The notes under the pieces are model-generated. The model did not search any database. It was given only the letters and a program-made list of their open reading frames with translations, and was not told where the DNA came from. Shown one piece after another: positions 56,361 to 64,000 of a DNA stretch of 64,000 nucleotides. A program made the position numbers and the translations under genes. The DNA is taken from the NCBI RefSeq assembly GCF_002028425.1, contig NZ_CP020044.1:138795-202794 (forward strand). The letters run 5' to 3'. Position 1 is the first letter of the stretch. Each line of letters opens with the position of its first letter. The DNA comes from Streptomyces katrae. Lineage in GTDB: Bacteria; Actinomycetota; Actinomycetes; Streptomycetales; Streptomycetaceae.

Positions 56361-57902
56361 TCAGAGCTGGACGCCTACGCCCTCGAAGGTGCCGTTGCCC
56401 CTTCCGCGGTGGAAGGACATCTTGTTGCCCTTCCAACTGACGATGTCGATCTTGCCGTCGCCGTCGACGTCCCCGGTGACGATCTTCAGGTCGGTCCAGG
56501 TGCCTGCCGCGGCAAGACCGCCGGAGTCCAGGGTCCCGGCGGCGTTGCCGGTCCAGCGGACCAGGGCGCCGTTCTCCCAGACGCCTACGACGTCGTCACG
56601 GCCGTCGCCGTTGAAGTCGCCGGTGCCCAGGATGATGACGCTCTGGAACGAGGTGTCGGGCCAGATCTTCTTGCCGCCGTTGAAGTCGAGCTGACCGTTC
56701 GTGCCGACCTTGTAGGCGTACAGATCGCCGTTGGGGCGGGTCGCCAGGACCCCGTCCTTCGCACTCGAGGGGTCGAGCTTGTACCGCGTGAGGTGCTTGA
56801 GCTGCGCCCAGGTGGCGTTCTGGGGGCTGAGCACGGTTGCGAGGCTGAAGGTGCCGTCGCCCTTGCCAGCATGCAGCTGGATGCGGTCGCTCTCCCAGAC
56901 GGCGGCGATGTCCCGCTTGCCGTCGCCGTTGAAGTCACCGGCGAAGATCCGCTGGACCGTCTTCCACACGCCCGGCGTTCCGACGGCAGTCGGGTTCGGC
57001 TCGAACGTGCCCTCGGCGCGGCCTCGGTAGACCTGAAGGGTGCCGTTCTTGTCGACGGCGGCCAGGTCGGCCTTACCGTCCCCGTTGAAGTCCGCCAGCG
57101 CACGTTGGTCGGTCAGGTTGCTGGTGTCGGGACCCGGCACGGTGACGTTGTCCTTGACCCACTGCCCGAGGTCGTCGACGCGCACAGCACGGGCGCCCCT
57201 GCGCGTCTCACCTTCGGGGCCACCGAGGCAGGAGCCGAGCCAGGACCCGGTGGTCAAGGCAACCAGCTCGTGCCGGCCAGCGTTGTCCCGCGTGATCGGG
57301 CCGCCCGCATCGCCCTGGCAGATCGCCGAGTCACCAGAGGGCTGGAGATCGACGACCCCGTCAGCGGTGGTGGCCGTGACGCTGAACTGGCCACTGTTCA
57401 GCAGCCCCGGAACCCAGCTGCTCGCGGTGCGCCCGAAACCGGCGCTATACAAGGCCTGCCCGGCGGCGGGCGCCTGCCCGGACAGCAGCGCCGGGGCGAC
57501 ATTGGAGACCGGCGCGCTCAGCTTCAGCAGGGCGACGTTGCGCTCCGGATGGACAACCACATCGGTGGCCTCGACAACGGCACCGGTAGTGCCCGCATTC
57601 AGATCGGCACGGCCGACGGTGACGGTGGTCCTGGCCTGGATCTTGCCACTGACAGGCCGCTCGCTGGTGGCCGAAACGCAGTTGGCCGCCGTAAGTACGT
57701 AGCTCTTGTCGACCAGGACACCCGAGCACCCCTTGATCTGGTCACCGAAGACGATGTTCGCGGCGAAGGGGCGACTTCCATCGGTGACCGGTGCGCCGGA
57801 CAAGGAGGAGGCGGGAGTTGCGGTGAGCACGATCGCGGTGGCCGCAGCGACTGCGGCGGCGGCCGCGACCCGCGGGTGACGGGAAGAGTGGGAGGGCATC
57901 AC
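56361..57902 (-). CDS. Secreted trypsin-like pseudoprotease with FG-GAP/VCBS repeats
   Basis: A 513-residue secreted protein. A signal peptide covers about residues 1-33. An S1 trypsin-like domain (about 40-255) is followed by a beta-propeller-like region with repeated calcium-binding motifs (DFNGDGKADL, DFNGDGKRDI, DFNGDGRDDV, DVDGDGKIDI). All three catalytic positions are changed: the His in LTAAHC is Asn74 (LTAANC), the Asp before the ALL motif is Asn122 (RNVALLKL), and the Ser in GDSGGP is Ala199 (GDAGGP). The rest of the fold, including its cysteines, is intact. It is therefore predicted to be non-catalytic and perhaps a binding or decoy protein. The start is GTG 57902 or the adjacent ATG 57899. 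Confidence 0.88.
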   Translation of the reverse strand: MMPSHSSRHPRVAAAAAVAAATAIVLTATPASSLSGAPVTDGSRPFAANIVFGDQIKGCSGVLVDKSYVLTAANCVSATSERPVSGKIQARTTVTVGRADLNAGTTGAVVEATDVVVHPERNVALLKLSAPVSNVAPALLSGQAPAAGQALYSAGFGRTASSWVPGLLNSGQFSVTATTADGVVDLQPSGDSAICQGDAGGPITRDNAGRHELVALTTGSWLGSCLGGPEGETRRGARAVRVDDLGQWVKDNVTVPGPDTSNLTDQRALADFNGDGKADLAAVDKNGTLQVYRGRAEGTFEPNPTAVGTPGVWKTVQRIFAGDFNGDGKRDIAAVWESDRIQLHAGKGDGTFSLATVLSPQNATWAQLKHLTRYKLDPSSAKDGVLATRPNGDLYAYKVGTNGQLDFNGGKKIWPDTSFQSVIILGTGDFNGDGRDDVVGVWENGALVRWTGNAAGTLDSGGLAAAGTWTDLKIVTGDVDGDGKIDIVSWKGNKMSFHRGRGNGTFEGVGVQL

Positions 57903-58144
57903 AGAGTGTCTTTCGGGAGAGTGCGTGCGTGGTTTGTCTAGTCGCGGTGGTTGAAGATGTGCGGACAGGACCGAAGGCGGTGACCCATCAGCGGGTGACG
58001 CGGAGTCCGATGAGGGCGTGATGGCGCGCGATTGCGCCCGGTATTACGACACGGGTCGTCCTACATCGCCCTCGTTGCCGTACACATCTGGTGCTGGACA
58101 ATGGTCGCTAGGAGACGCCTTCGGCGATCCGGCGTACGCGGTCT

Positions 58145-58672
58145 TCAGCCGGTGACGCGCAGGCTTACGAGGACAGAGCGCTTGGCACCCGACGGGATGT
58201 CACCTTCGCCCACAGGCTTGAAATCGTCCTGAGGCACGTCGATCGTCTTCGTCTGCCCCTCGGCGGTCAGATCGGCGCTGATGGGGTGATCGGTGGTCTC
58301 CAGCGACGTGACACGGGGAAGCTCCAGCGTCACGAAGCCGGCCTTGCCCGTGGCCTTGAAGCAGTACAACCCAGATCGGCCGGTGGTTGCATCGGAGACA
58401 GTCCTCACCCTGATCTGGGGGATAGCCGTGTTGCAATCGTCAAGCAGGAGGTGACCGTCACCCTTGATTAGCTTGATTCCTTTTTCGCTAAGAATCTTTG
58501 CTGCATTCGGGTATGAGAAATCTTCGGCGGCAAGTGGTGGGGCGTCGGCCGTGGCGATGGTGGCGGTGTGTGCTTCTGGGGGAGAAATGGCTGAGGCGAT
58601 GGCCGGAAAGCCGATTACCGCCGCAGCGCAAGCGGCTCCACCGATGATTGCGCTTCGAATGAGCGGGGACAT
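58145..58672 (-). CDS. Small secreted protein of unknown function
   Basis: A 175-residue protein with a signal peptide (MSPLIRSAIIGGAACAAAVI, cut near ASA-IS). The mature part has two cysteines (DDCNTAIP and LYCFKAT) that could form a disulfide, and a beta-rich C-terminal half. I do not recognise the family. ATG 58672 is preferred because AAAGG lies six bases upstream; GTG 58678 is an alternative. Codon use around residues 55-75 (ILSEKGIKLIKGDG) is unusually AT-rich for this window (AAA, CTA, ATT), hinting at recent acquisition. The 242 bp downstream, up to 57903, hold no gene that I can support. Confidence 0.75.
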   Translation of the reverse strand: MSPLIRSAIIGGAACAAAVIGFPAIASAISPPEAHTATIATADAPPLAAEDFSYPNAAKILSEKGIKLIKGDGHLLLDDCNTAIPQIRVRTVSDATTGRSGLYCFKATGKAGFVTLELPRVTSLETTDHPISADLTAEGQTKTIDVPQDDFKPVGEGDIPSGAKRSVLVSLRVTG

Positions 58673-58990
58673 TGGCACCCTTTCTCGGGGATTGGCTGGT
58701 TGGACGCTTCGCCGCTGTGTGGCAGGCGAGAGGTCCTCATTCTTGGGCAGAGTAGCGCCCTGACCTGGCAGTTCGTCAACCTCTAAAAGAATCGTGCGGT
58801 AGCGCGCAATTGGTCAAAATATGGACAGACGGTAAGTTTTCCTAGTGTTGCGCGTGATGGGTCGGAATTGGAGCAAGCTATTCCGGATCGATGTGCGTGG
58901 CCGATTCTCGCTGCCTTGAAATGCGCCCCGGTGTGCGGGTTGCGGTCCCTTTTCGCCGCGAGTTAGGCATCGCTGGCCGAAAGATATGGG

Positions 58991-59021
58991 TTGAAATAAA
59001 GGGAGACCCCCTAGCTATGAT
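58991..59021 (+). promoter_or_regulatory. Putative promoter of the ALF-repeat gene
   Basis: TTGAAA (58991-58996) and TATGAT (59016-59021) with a 19-bp spacer match a housekeeping-sigma promoter fairly well. They lie 84 bp before the ATG at 59105. The wider gap 58673-59104 is less GC-rich than the rest of the window and contains no convincing gene. Confidence 0.5.
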
Positions 59022-59104
59022 CATCAGATTGGGATCTTGTAGCTGGCAGCTCTGGGAGCTGTCGGCCGGTGAGGTGAGGGACCTTGATACGAAGAGGACT
59101 ACCG

Positions 59105-62100
59105 ATGCTTGCGGTCGGGAAGACCGTGCCTACATTTCGCACCCTAGGGTTGAGCCTGCTGCCGATGAGCATGGTGGTCGGACTGCTCGGTGCGGCTCCG
59201 GCTGGAGCGGTCGAGAGCGGCGCGCGGGTCGTCGAGGCGACTGACCGCGGCCGCGCTCTCGATCTTTGGAAGACGGGCGGTCCCGGTCTGAAGGCCGCTG
59301 CTGAGGTGGCCCTGACTGGCAGCGACTCAGACGTTCAGAGATTTCTGGACCGGGTGGCACCCGAAGCGGCCCAACAGGACAACCAGTTAGCCGCGACCCA
59401 GATCTCCAGCCTTGGTGGTCCAAAGCTGCAGGAAGCGGTGCGGAAGGCGCTGGCCGGCACTGACGAGGAGCTGCAGGCGTTCTTGAAGGACGGCTGGAAG
59501 TCTCCGCTGGACGAAGACCAGCGTCTGCGCGTGACGCAGATCATCAGTACTGCTGGGCCCGAGGTCAAGGAGGCGGGCCGGACTGCCCTCAACGGGAAGC
59601 CGGAGGACGTCAAAAGGTTCCTGGACCAAGACAGGTTCGTCAAGCAGGAGCAGGACGAGAGGCTGCAGCTGACCCAGATCTTGAGCACGGGCGGCACCAA
59701 CGTTCGCAAGGCTGGGCGTCTTGCGCTTAACGGTTCTGCCGAGGACATTCGCGAGTTCCTCCAGGTGGGTCAGTACACGGCCCGCGCGCAAGACACTGAA
59801 CTCGCCACAGTCGAACAGCTCGTCGAGCAGGCCACCGAGGCCGGTAGGCAGGCGGCGGCGGAGACTGAAGCCTCGAAGGCCGCTTCCGCCCTCGCGGTGA
59901 AGGCAGCCAAGGCCGCCAAGGAAGCAACGGAGAAGGCTGCGAGGGAGACCGAAAGCGCCAAGAGCGACTCCCTGCGCGCCGCCAGCGCAGCTCGCCGTGC
60001 TGCCGCGGCCGCACAGCAGGCGGCGAACGCCTCACAGCAGGCCATCAGCGCGGCCCGTGCCGCCAACAACGCTGCACGCATCGCCTCCAACGCGGCCAGC
60101 CAGGCAGCCTCGGCCGCCGCGGGCGCGGCCCGGTACGCCACGTACGCGCAGAACGCCGCCGCCCACGCCGTCACCAACGCGGCCGACGCCGATACGGCAA
60201 AGAAGGCGGCAGACGACGCGCGCAACGCGGCCAAGGGGGCTCGGGCCGCCGCCGCAGCCTCCGAGAAGGCAGGGGAGGCTGCCGACGCAGCGGGCGACGC
60301 GGCCCAGGCGGCGGCAGGCGCAGGCGCAGACGCAGACAGCGCTGCCAACTCTGCCGCCAGCGCCAACAGTTTCGCGGACCAGGCCGGAGCCCACTCTGAT
60401 GAGGCAACCGCCGCGGCCGCCTCCGCCAAACGGCATGCCAAGGAAGCTACGCGTGCCGCGAACGCCGCCGTGGCACTGGCTCGCGAGTCTGCGGCAGCCG
60501 CCCGTGAATCCCGCTCGGCGGCCAACAGCGCTGCGGAACACGCTGAGAACGCGGCGAAGGCCGCAGATGATGCCGCTGCACACGCCGGCCAGGCCGCCGG
60601 AGCCGCCGACAAGGCGAAGCTCCACGCCGACGCCGCCAAGGCGGCCGCAGACGCTGCTACCGCAGCGGTCGCGAAGGCCAAGTCCGTCCACGACATCGCA
60701 CGCAAGATCGAGGCGGAGGAACTTACCACCCGCACCAACGAGGGCATAGAGAAGGCCCGGGACCTCGCGGTCCGAGCCGAGCTGGCCAACAAGGAACAGG
60801 CGAACACCGCCCAGCAGGCCAAGGCGCTGGAGGTTGACGCTCAGGCGCTTACCACCGCAGCAGGCCGGCCGGGGGCCGACATGAAGGCCATCGCGGCCGA
60901 CGGTCGCAAGCTTGCGCTTCGCACCCTCAAGTCCGGGCAGCCTTGGAGTCGAACCGCCGCTCAGGTCGTCCTCGCTGCGAACGACGCCGTTGTGGTCGGT
61001 TACGTCCGTACGGGTCGCGCCGCCGCGAAGCAGCAGGATATTCGCGCGAAGGTCGAAGACCTGGCCGCGGAGAACAACTCGGCGAAGGTCCGGGCAGCGG
61101 CGACGCAGGCCCTCACTGGCGACCAGGCGGCTCTCGACTCGTTCCTGACCACTGGCCAGTATCAGGCCATGGGCGAAGACCTCCGCCTCTACATCACCCA
61201 GGCCATCTCGACCGGCGGTCCCATCCTGAAGGAGCGGGGCCGGGCCGCATTGGACTCCGGAAACACCGACAACTACCGCGCCTTCCTCAACACCGGCCAG
61301 TTCGCCGCTCGCACCGAGGACGAACGCGTTCGAGCCACCCAGCTCCTGAGTCTCGACTGCCCCGACAACAGTTGCCCGGAGATCAAGGCGGCGGCACGCA
61401 TCGCCCTGGAAGGCCCTCCGGACCTTCTGCACGCCTTCGTCGAGACGGAGCAGTACAAGGCGGCTCGTAAGGACGATCTGTCCTTGACCCACCACATTCG
61501 TATCCAGCAGCTGATCGCTGGCGCAGCGAGCGTCGCCGCTACCGCCCAGCAGAAGGCCGCCGAAGCGGGCGAGGCCGCTGCGACGGCTCGACAGGCGTCC
61601 GGGCAGGCGGCGGAGTACGCGCGTCACGCGCAGGCTTCGGCTGCTGAAGCCAAGAGCTACGCGGATCAGGCCACCAAGTCCGCCAAGGCCGCATCGGATT
61701 CCGCAGCCAAGGCTGCGGCGTCTGCGAAGGCAGCGCGACAGGCAGAGACGGAAGCCCAGCACGCCGCGGCCCGCGCCCTGAACTCGGCCGCACGGGCCCA
61801 GAGCTCTGCATTCCAGGCCAGTAGGTATGCCGAACGGGCGGCGGCGGCGGCCACTGAGGCCCGCGCGTCCGCCACCGCCGCCGGAAAGAGTGCGGAGGAA
61901 GCCGAGCAGGCTTCCGTAGACGCGCACGATGTCGCGGTTGCGAAGGAGCGGGCCGAACAGGAGGCCTACCGCCAGCAGCAGGAGTTCTGGAAGCAGTACA
62001 CGAAGAACGATCCGGAGCCCTCCGAAGAGAACAGCTGGGTACCGGATTGGTTGAAGAACGCGGCTAGCACCACCGGTGCCTACCTCCAGGCAATCTTCAG

Positions 62101-62590
62101 TCAGCCGGACGTATGGATCGGGGCGGCAGAGACCGGCGGTGGCGCCGCGATGATGATCGGTGGTGCGGGAGGCGACGTCGCCGGTGGGGCAATCTGCCTA
62201 ACTGGGGTCGGCTGCTTCGCTGGCGCCCCGGCAATCGCCGTGATGAGCGGCCTGATCGTCGGAGGCGCGTACACCGCAGGTGACGGTATTGAACGCTTCA
62301 GCAACGGGATCAACACAGCCCTGCGCGAGGCGGAGAACAAGAGCACGATCCACTCGACCGTACGCGGAGCCGATCGGGGCCTGGACGCCAACGACATCGT
62401 TAAGAACGCCGAACGCGTTCTCTACGATGAGAATGGAAACCAGGTGCACATCTGGAGCCAGGGGGATGGAACCAGCCACGTCGCGATCAGGGTTCCCGGC
62501 ACTGGGAACATCAAGACGGTCCAAGTCTCAAAGGACGACTGGATCCAGAGGCAAATCGCCGCAGGCAGATGGTACGGCCTTCAGGGCTGA
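59105..62590 (+). CDS. ALF-repeat secreted protein, putative polymorphic toxin
   Basis: A 1161-residue secreted protein. A signal peptide covers about residues 1-35. ALF repeats follow (ALTGSDSDVQRFLDR, ALAGTDEELQAFLKDG, ALNGKPEDVKRFLDQ, ALNGSAEDIREFLQVGQY), then a long Ala-rich helical stretch (about 240-560), a second ALF block (ALTGDQAALDSFLTTGQY, then ALDSGNTDNYRAFLNTGQF) and a second Ala-rich helix. A Gly-rich hydrophobic segment (about 1005-1060) precedes a compact C-terminal domain of about 85 residues (NAERVLYDENGNQVHIW, SHVAIRVPGTGNIKTVQV, DDWIQRQIAAGRWYG). The layout of a conserved stalk plus a small C-terminal domain is that of polymorphic toxins. ATG 59105 has GAGG eight bases upstream. 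A TTA codon at 59387 suggests bldA control. Confidence 0.82.
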   Translation: MLAVGKTVPTFRTLGLSLLPMSMVVGLLGAAPAGAVESGARVVEATDRGRALDLWKTGGPGLKAAAEVALTGSDSDVQRFLDRVAPEAAQQDNQLAATQISSLGGPKLQEAVRKALAGTDEELQAFLKDGWKSPLDEDQRLRVTQIISTAGPEVKEAGRTALNGKPEDVKRFLDQDRFVKQEQDERLQLTQILSTGGTNVRKAGRLALNGSAEDIREFLQVGQYTARAQDTELATVEQLVEQATEAGRQAAAETEASKAASALAVKAAKAAKEATEKAARETESAKSDSLRAASAARRAAAAAQQAANASQQAISAARAANNAARIASNAASQAASAAAGAARYATYAQNAAAHAVTNAADADTAKKAADDARNAAKGARAAAAASEKAGEAADAAGDAAQAAAGAGADADSAANSAASANSFADQAGAHSDEATAAAASAKRHAKEATRAANAAVALARESAAAARESRSAANSAAEHAENAAKAADDAAAHAGQAAGAADKAKLHADAAKAAADAATAAVAKAKSVHDIARKIEAEELTTRTNEGIEKARDLAVRAELANKEQANTAQQAKALEVDAQALTTAAGRPGADMKAIAADGRKLALRTLKSGQPWSRTAAQVVLAANDAVVVGYVRTGRAAAKQQDIRAKVEDLAAENNSAKVRAAATQALTGDQAALDSFLTTGQYQAMGEDLRLYITQAISTGGPILKERGRAALDSGNTDNYRAFLNTGQFAARTEDERVRATQLLSLDCPDNSCPEIKAAARIALEGPPDLLHAFVETEQYKAARKDDLSLTHHIRIQQLIAGAASVAATAQQKAAEAGEAAATARQASGQAAEYARHAQASAAEAKSYADQATKSAKAASDSAAKAAASAKAARQAETEAQHAAARALNSAARAQSSAFQASRYAERAAAAATEARASATAAGKSAEEAEQASVDAHDVAVAKERAEQEAYRQQQEFWKQYTKNDPEPSEENSWVPDWLKNAASTTGAYLQAIFSQPDVWIGAAETGGGAAMMIGGAGGDVAGGAICLTGVGCFAGAPAIAVMSGLIVGGAYTAGDGIERFSNGINTALREAENKSTIHSTVRGADRGLDANDIVKNAERVLYDENGNQVHIWSQGDGTSHVAIRVPGTGNIKTVQVSKDDWIQRQIAAGRWYGLQG

Positions 62591-62607
62591 GAGAAAGCGA
62601 ATGCAAC

Positions 62608-62793
62608 GTGAGTCAGACTACTTACTCCTGCGCGATCTGCGCCGACACCCTCACGACGTCGGATCCGCAGTTCGTTCAGCTCACCGCCTCGCGGCCGGGC
62701 TGGGTCGAGATGCAACAGTTCTACGTGCATGCCTCCTGTCTGGCGCAGAAGCTCGACCCCGGGGTACCGCTCGGCGAACTGTTCGAACAGTAA
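62608..62793 (+). CDS. 61-aa zinc-finger-like protein, candidate immunity protein
   Basis: A tiny gene starting with GTG 62608, 17 bp after the stop of the ALF-repeat gene and before a strong terminator, so the two should be cotranscribed. The product MSQTTYSCAICADTLTTSDP and onward has CxxC at residues 8-11 and HxxC at 41-44, a spacing that could bind one zinc ion. I do not recognise the family. A small cytoplasmic protein directly after a putative polymorphic toxin is the usual place for an immunity gene; that is the basis for the call, and it is inference. Confidence 0.55.
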   Translation: MSQTTYSCAICADTLTTSDPQFVQLTASRPGWVEMQQFYVHASCLAQKLDPGVPLGELFEQ

Positions 62794-62845
62794 TCACCGC
62801 AAGACCATAAGCCGGCGGACGGCCATAGCACCGTGAGGAGCCCTT

Positions 62846-62874
62846 AGCCCGCAGCAGAAGCTCTGCTGCGGGCT
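62846..62874. terminator. Terminator between the toxin operon and the transposition gene
   Basis: Perfect 13-bp stem (AGCCCGCAGCAGA/TCTGCTGCGGGCT) with a three-base loop, 52 bp after the small zinc-finger gene. As a perfect inverted repeat it may act on both strands, since the next gene converges on it. Confidence 0.85.
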
Positions 62875-63203
62875 CTCGGGCGTTCCGGACTTGTGGTTCG
62901 GGATCTGTACGGAGAACAGCTTTGTTCTGTTTGACGCCTTCGGTGCCGCCGTTGTGATGCGGCGGCGGAGCGCTTGTCGGTGACCGACGACGGGCTGGTG
63001 TCGTTGAGGGGGAGGGCGGTTGAGGTATCGGCTCCTTGGTGAACTGGGGTGTTGAAGGTTGTGTGAGAACGGCTTTTCGCGGGGTTGGCTGCTGCTTGAC
63101 CTGTGGTTGTTCCGGGTTGGTTGAGAATCTTGTGGGTGTTGTAGATGGCGTCTGGGTCTAAAGGACCGAGGCGCCATTTCGAGTGTTCTTGGTGTTGTGC
63201 TGG
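62875..63203. other. Gene-free gap next to the transposition gene
   Basis: About 330 bp with a lower GC content and skewed composition on the strand of the transposition ATPase. A short minus-strand frame (from 63177) is open here but has no protein-like features. A tniQ gene would be expected downstream of tniB; none is visible, so this may be decayed transposon DNA. Confidence 0.4.
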
Positions 63204-64000
63204 TCAGTGGGCTGATTGGCGGTTCGGAGCGGGGTTTCGAGGCGGGTGTGTGGTTTCGGCGTGGTGGTCGAGGCGGATCGCGTCCAACGCTTGCTTGGTG
63301 ATGCGTTCGGTGCCGTTGTGGATGGCGGTGGTGGCGGCTTGTCGGATGAGTCGGGTGAGGCTGCCGATGCGTCCGGCGGTGCGCTGGTGGAGGTAGGTGG
63401 CGTGGCGGGGGAGGGTACCGGGCCGGTGTTGTTCAAGGTCGAGGGCGGGTTCGAGGTCGGTGATGGTGTCGGTGAAGGGGTGTGTGTTGCCGAGGCGGGC
63501 GGGGAGTGGCCCGCACTCGATGAGTGAGGCCGTGCCTGCGAGCTGCGCGCCGCGGACGCCGGTGAACAGGGGCGTGTTTGTGACGTCGATGCCGGCGTAC
63601 ACGAAGGTTGCTGCGATGCGTTCGGTGAGGTCTTTGATGAGGTCGGCGGTTTCGGCGCCGGTGGTGGTGCGGGGGGTGACGCGGTGGATTTCGTCGATGA
63701 GGACGAGGCGGATGCCGGTCTGGTTGTAGGTGTGGCAGACGCTCTCGGTGATCTGGGTCTGGGTCATCCGGGCGGTGATGGGGATGCCGAGGTAGCGGGC
63801 GAACTCCGCCGCGAGCGTCTTCGCGGTCGCTCCGGGCGGGACCAGGACGTACGCGACGGGGACCTGGCGATCGGAGGGTCTGTGCGGTCGGTGTGAGGTG
63901 CGGGCGTGGGCGAGGTGGCAGGCGCGTCCGACGTGGAGAAGGGCAGTGGTCTTTCCCGCGGCGGCGGGGCCGGTGACGATCAGGGAGGGCCGGGCGGTGG
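63204..64000 (-). CDS. TniB-like transposition ATPase, 5' end off the right edge
   Basis: At least 265 residues of an AAA ATPase of the TniB/transposition-helper type, continuing beyond the right edge. Walker A is GPAAAGKTT and Walker B is LVLIDEIHRV, followed by a sensor-like region (FVYAGIDV). The helical C-terminal part contains TAGRIGSLTRLIRQAA. Proteins of this family work with a DDE transposase (TniA-like), which would be encoded to the right of the window. The coding strand is unusually rich in CC-ending codons (ACC, CAC, ATC), consistent with a mobile element of different origin. The product ends RQSAH at 63204. Confidence 0.82.
   Translation of the reverse strand, partial: TARPSLIVTGPAAAGKTTALLHVGRACHLAHARTSHRPHRPSDRQVPVAYVLVPPGATAKTLAAEFARYLGIPITARMTQTQITESVCHTYNQTGIRLVLIDEIHRVTPRTTTGAETADLIKDLTERIAATFVYAGIDVTNTPLFTGVRGAQLAGTASLIECGPLPARLGNTHPFTDTITDLEPALDLEQHRPGTLPRHATYLHQRTAGRIGSLTRLIRQAATTAIHNGTERITKQALDAIRLDHHAETTHPPRNPAPNRQSAH

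Noticed and set aside
58891..59244. Plus-strand frame of 117 codons upstream of and overlapping the ALF-repeat gene start
   Set aside because: It overlaps the signal-peptide coding region in another frame, has no convincing ribosome-binding site and no recognisable features.
62794..63177. Minus-strand 127-codon frame next to the TniB-like gene
   Set aside because: It reads across the terminator hairpin, is Arg/Ser/Pro-rich and shows no TniQ-like features.

Overview
The window reads as a piece of a large Streptomyces (or close relative) plasmid. Base composition is very GC-rich with strongly GC-biased third codon positions, GTG starts are frequent, and long shadow ORFs run opposite real genes. 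The gene content is typical of that genus: a modular type I PKS with SARP and LAL regulators, NarL-type two-component genes, ALF-repeat secreted proteins and a parAB locus. I saw no rRNA or tRNA genes and no CRISPR array.

Bases 1-35.8 kb (minus strand) hold the 5' part of a modular polyketide cluster. Reading along transcription: a SARP regulator and a large LAL regulator; an EryCIII/DesVII-like glycosyltransferase overlapping a short NAD(P)-dependent epimerase/reductase; then four colinear PKS genes. The PKS genes carry AT-ACP loading, module 1 (KS-AT-KR-ACP), module 2 (KS-AT-dead KR-ACP), module 3 (KS-AT-DH-ER-KR-ACP), modules 4 and 5 (both KS-AT-DH-KR-ACP), and module 6 (KS and the start of an AT, running off the left edge). 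AT motifs predict malonate, methylmalonate, methylmalonate, malonate, malonate for modules 1-5. Sugar biosynthesis, chain release and the rest of the PKS must lie left of the window or elsewhere.

Bases 36.0-41.0 kb (plus strand) hold a compact RiPP-like unit divergent from the SARP gene: a 62-aa candidate precursor overlapping a 788-aa fused ThiF-like/YcaO cyclodehydratase, then a histidine kinase. In front of the kinase lie three TCGA-containing heptamers at exact 11-bp intervals, the arrangement SARP proteins recognise. This links the RiPP/kinase unit to the PKS regulator next door.

Bases 40.1-46.1 kb form a replication cassette (prim-pol, SF3 helicase, small protein, iteron-like repeats and an AT-rich island) framed by an 881-bp inverted repeat. 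Each repeat copy carries one copy of a VC0807-like membrane protein gene. Beyond it lie a response regulator/histidine kinase pair, a DUF1707-type protein and parAB with three long identical-core palindromes (candidate centromere sites). Next come a structured 970-bp intergenic region and two RepL-like winged-helix genes.

Bases 54.5-64 kb are accessory cargo: a frameshifted membrane protein remnant, a D,D-carboxypeptidase, a trypsin-fold protein that has lost all three catalytic residues, a small secreted protein, a large ALF-repeat putative polymorphic toxin with a bldA-type TTA codon and a tiny zinc-finger neighbour (candidate immunity protein), and the 3' part of a TniB-type transposition ATPase at the right edge.
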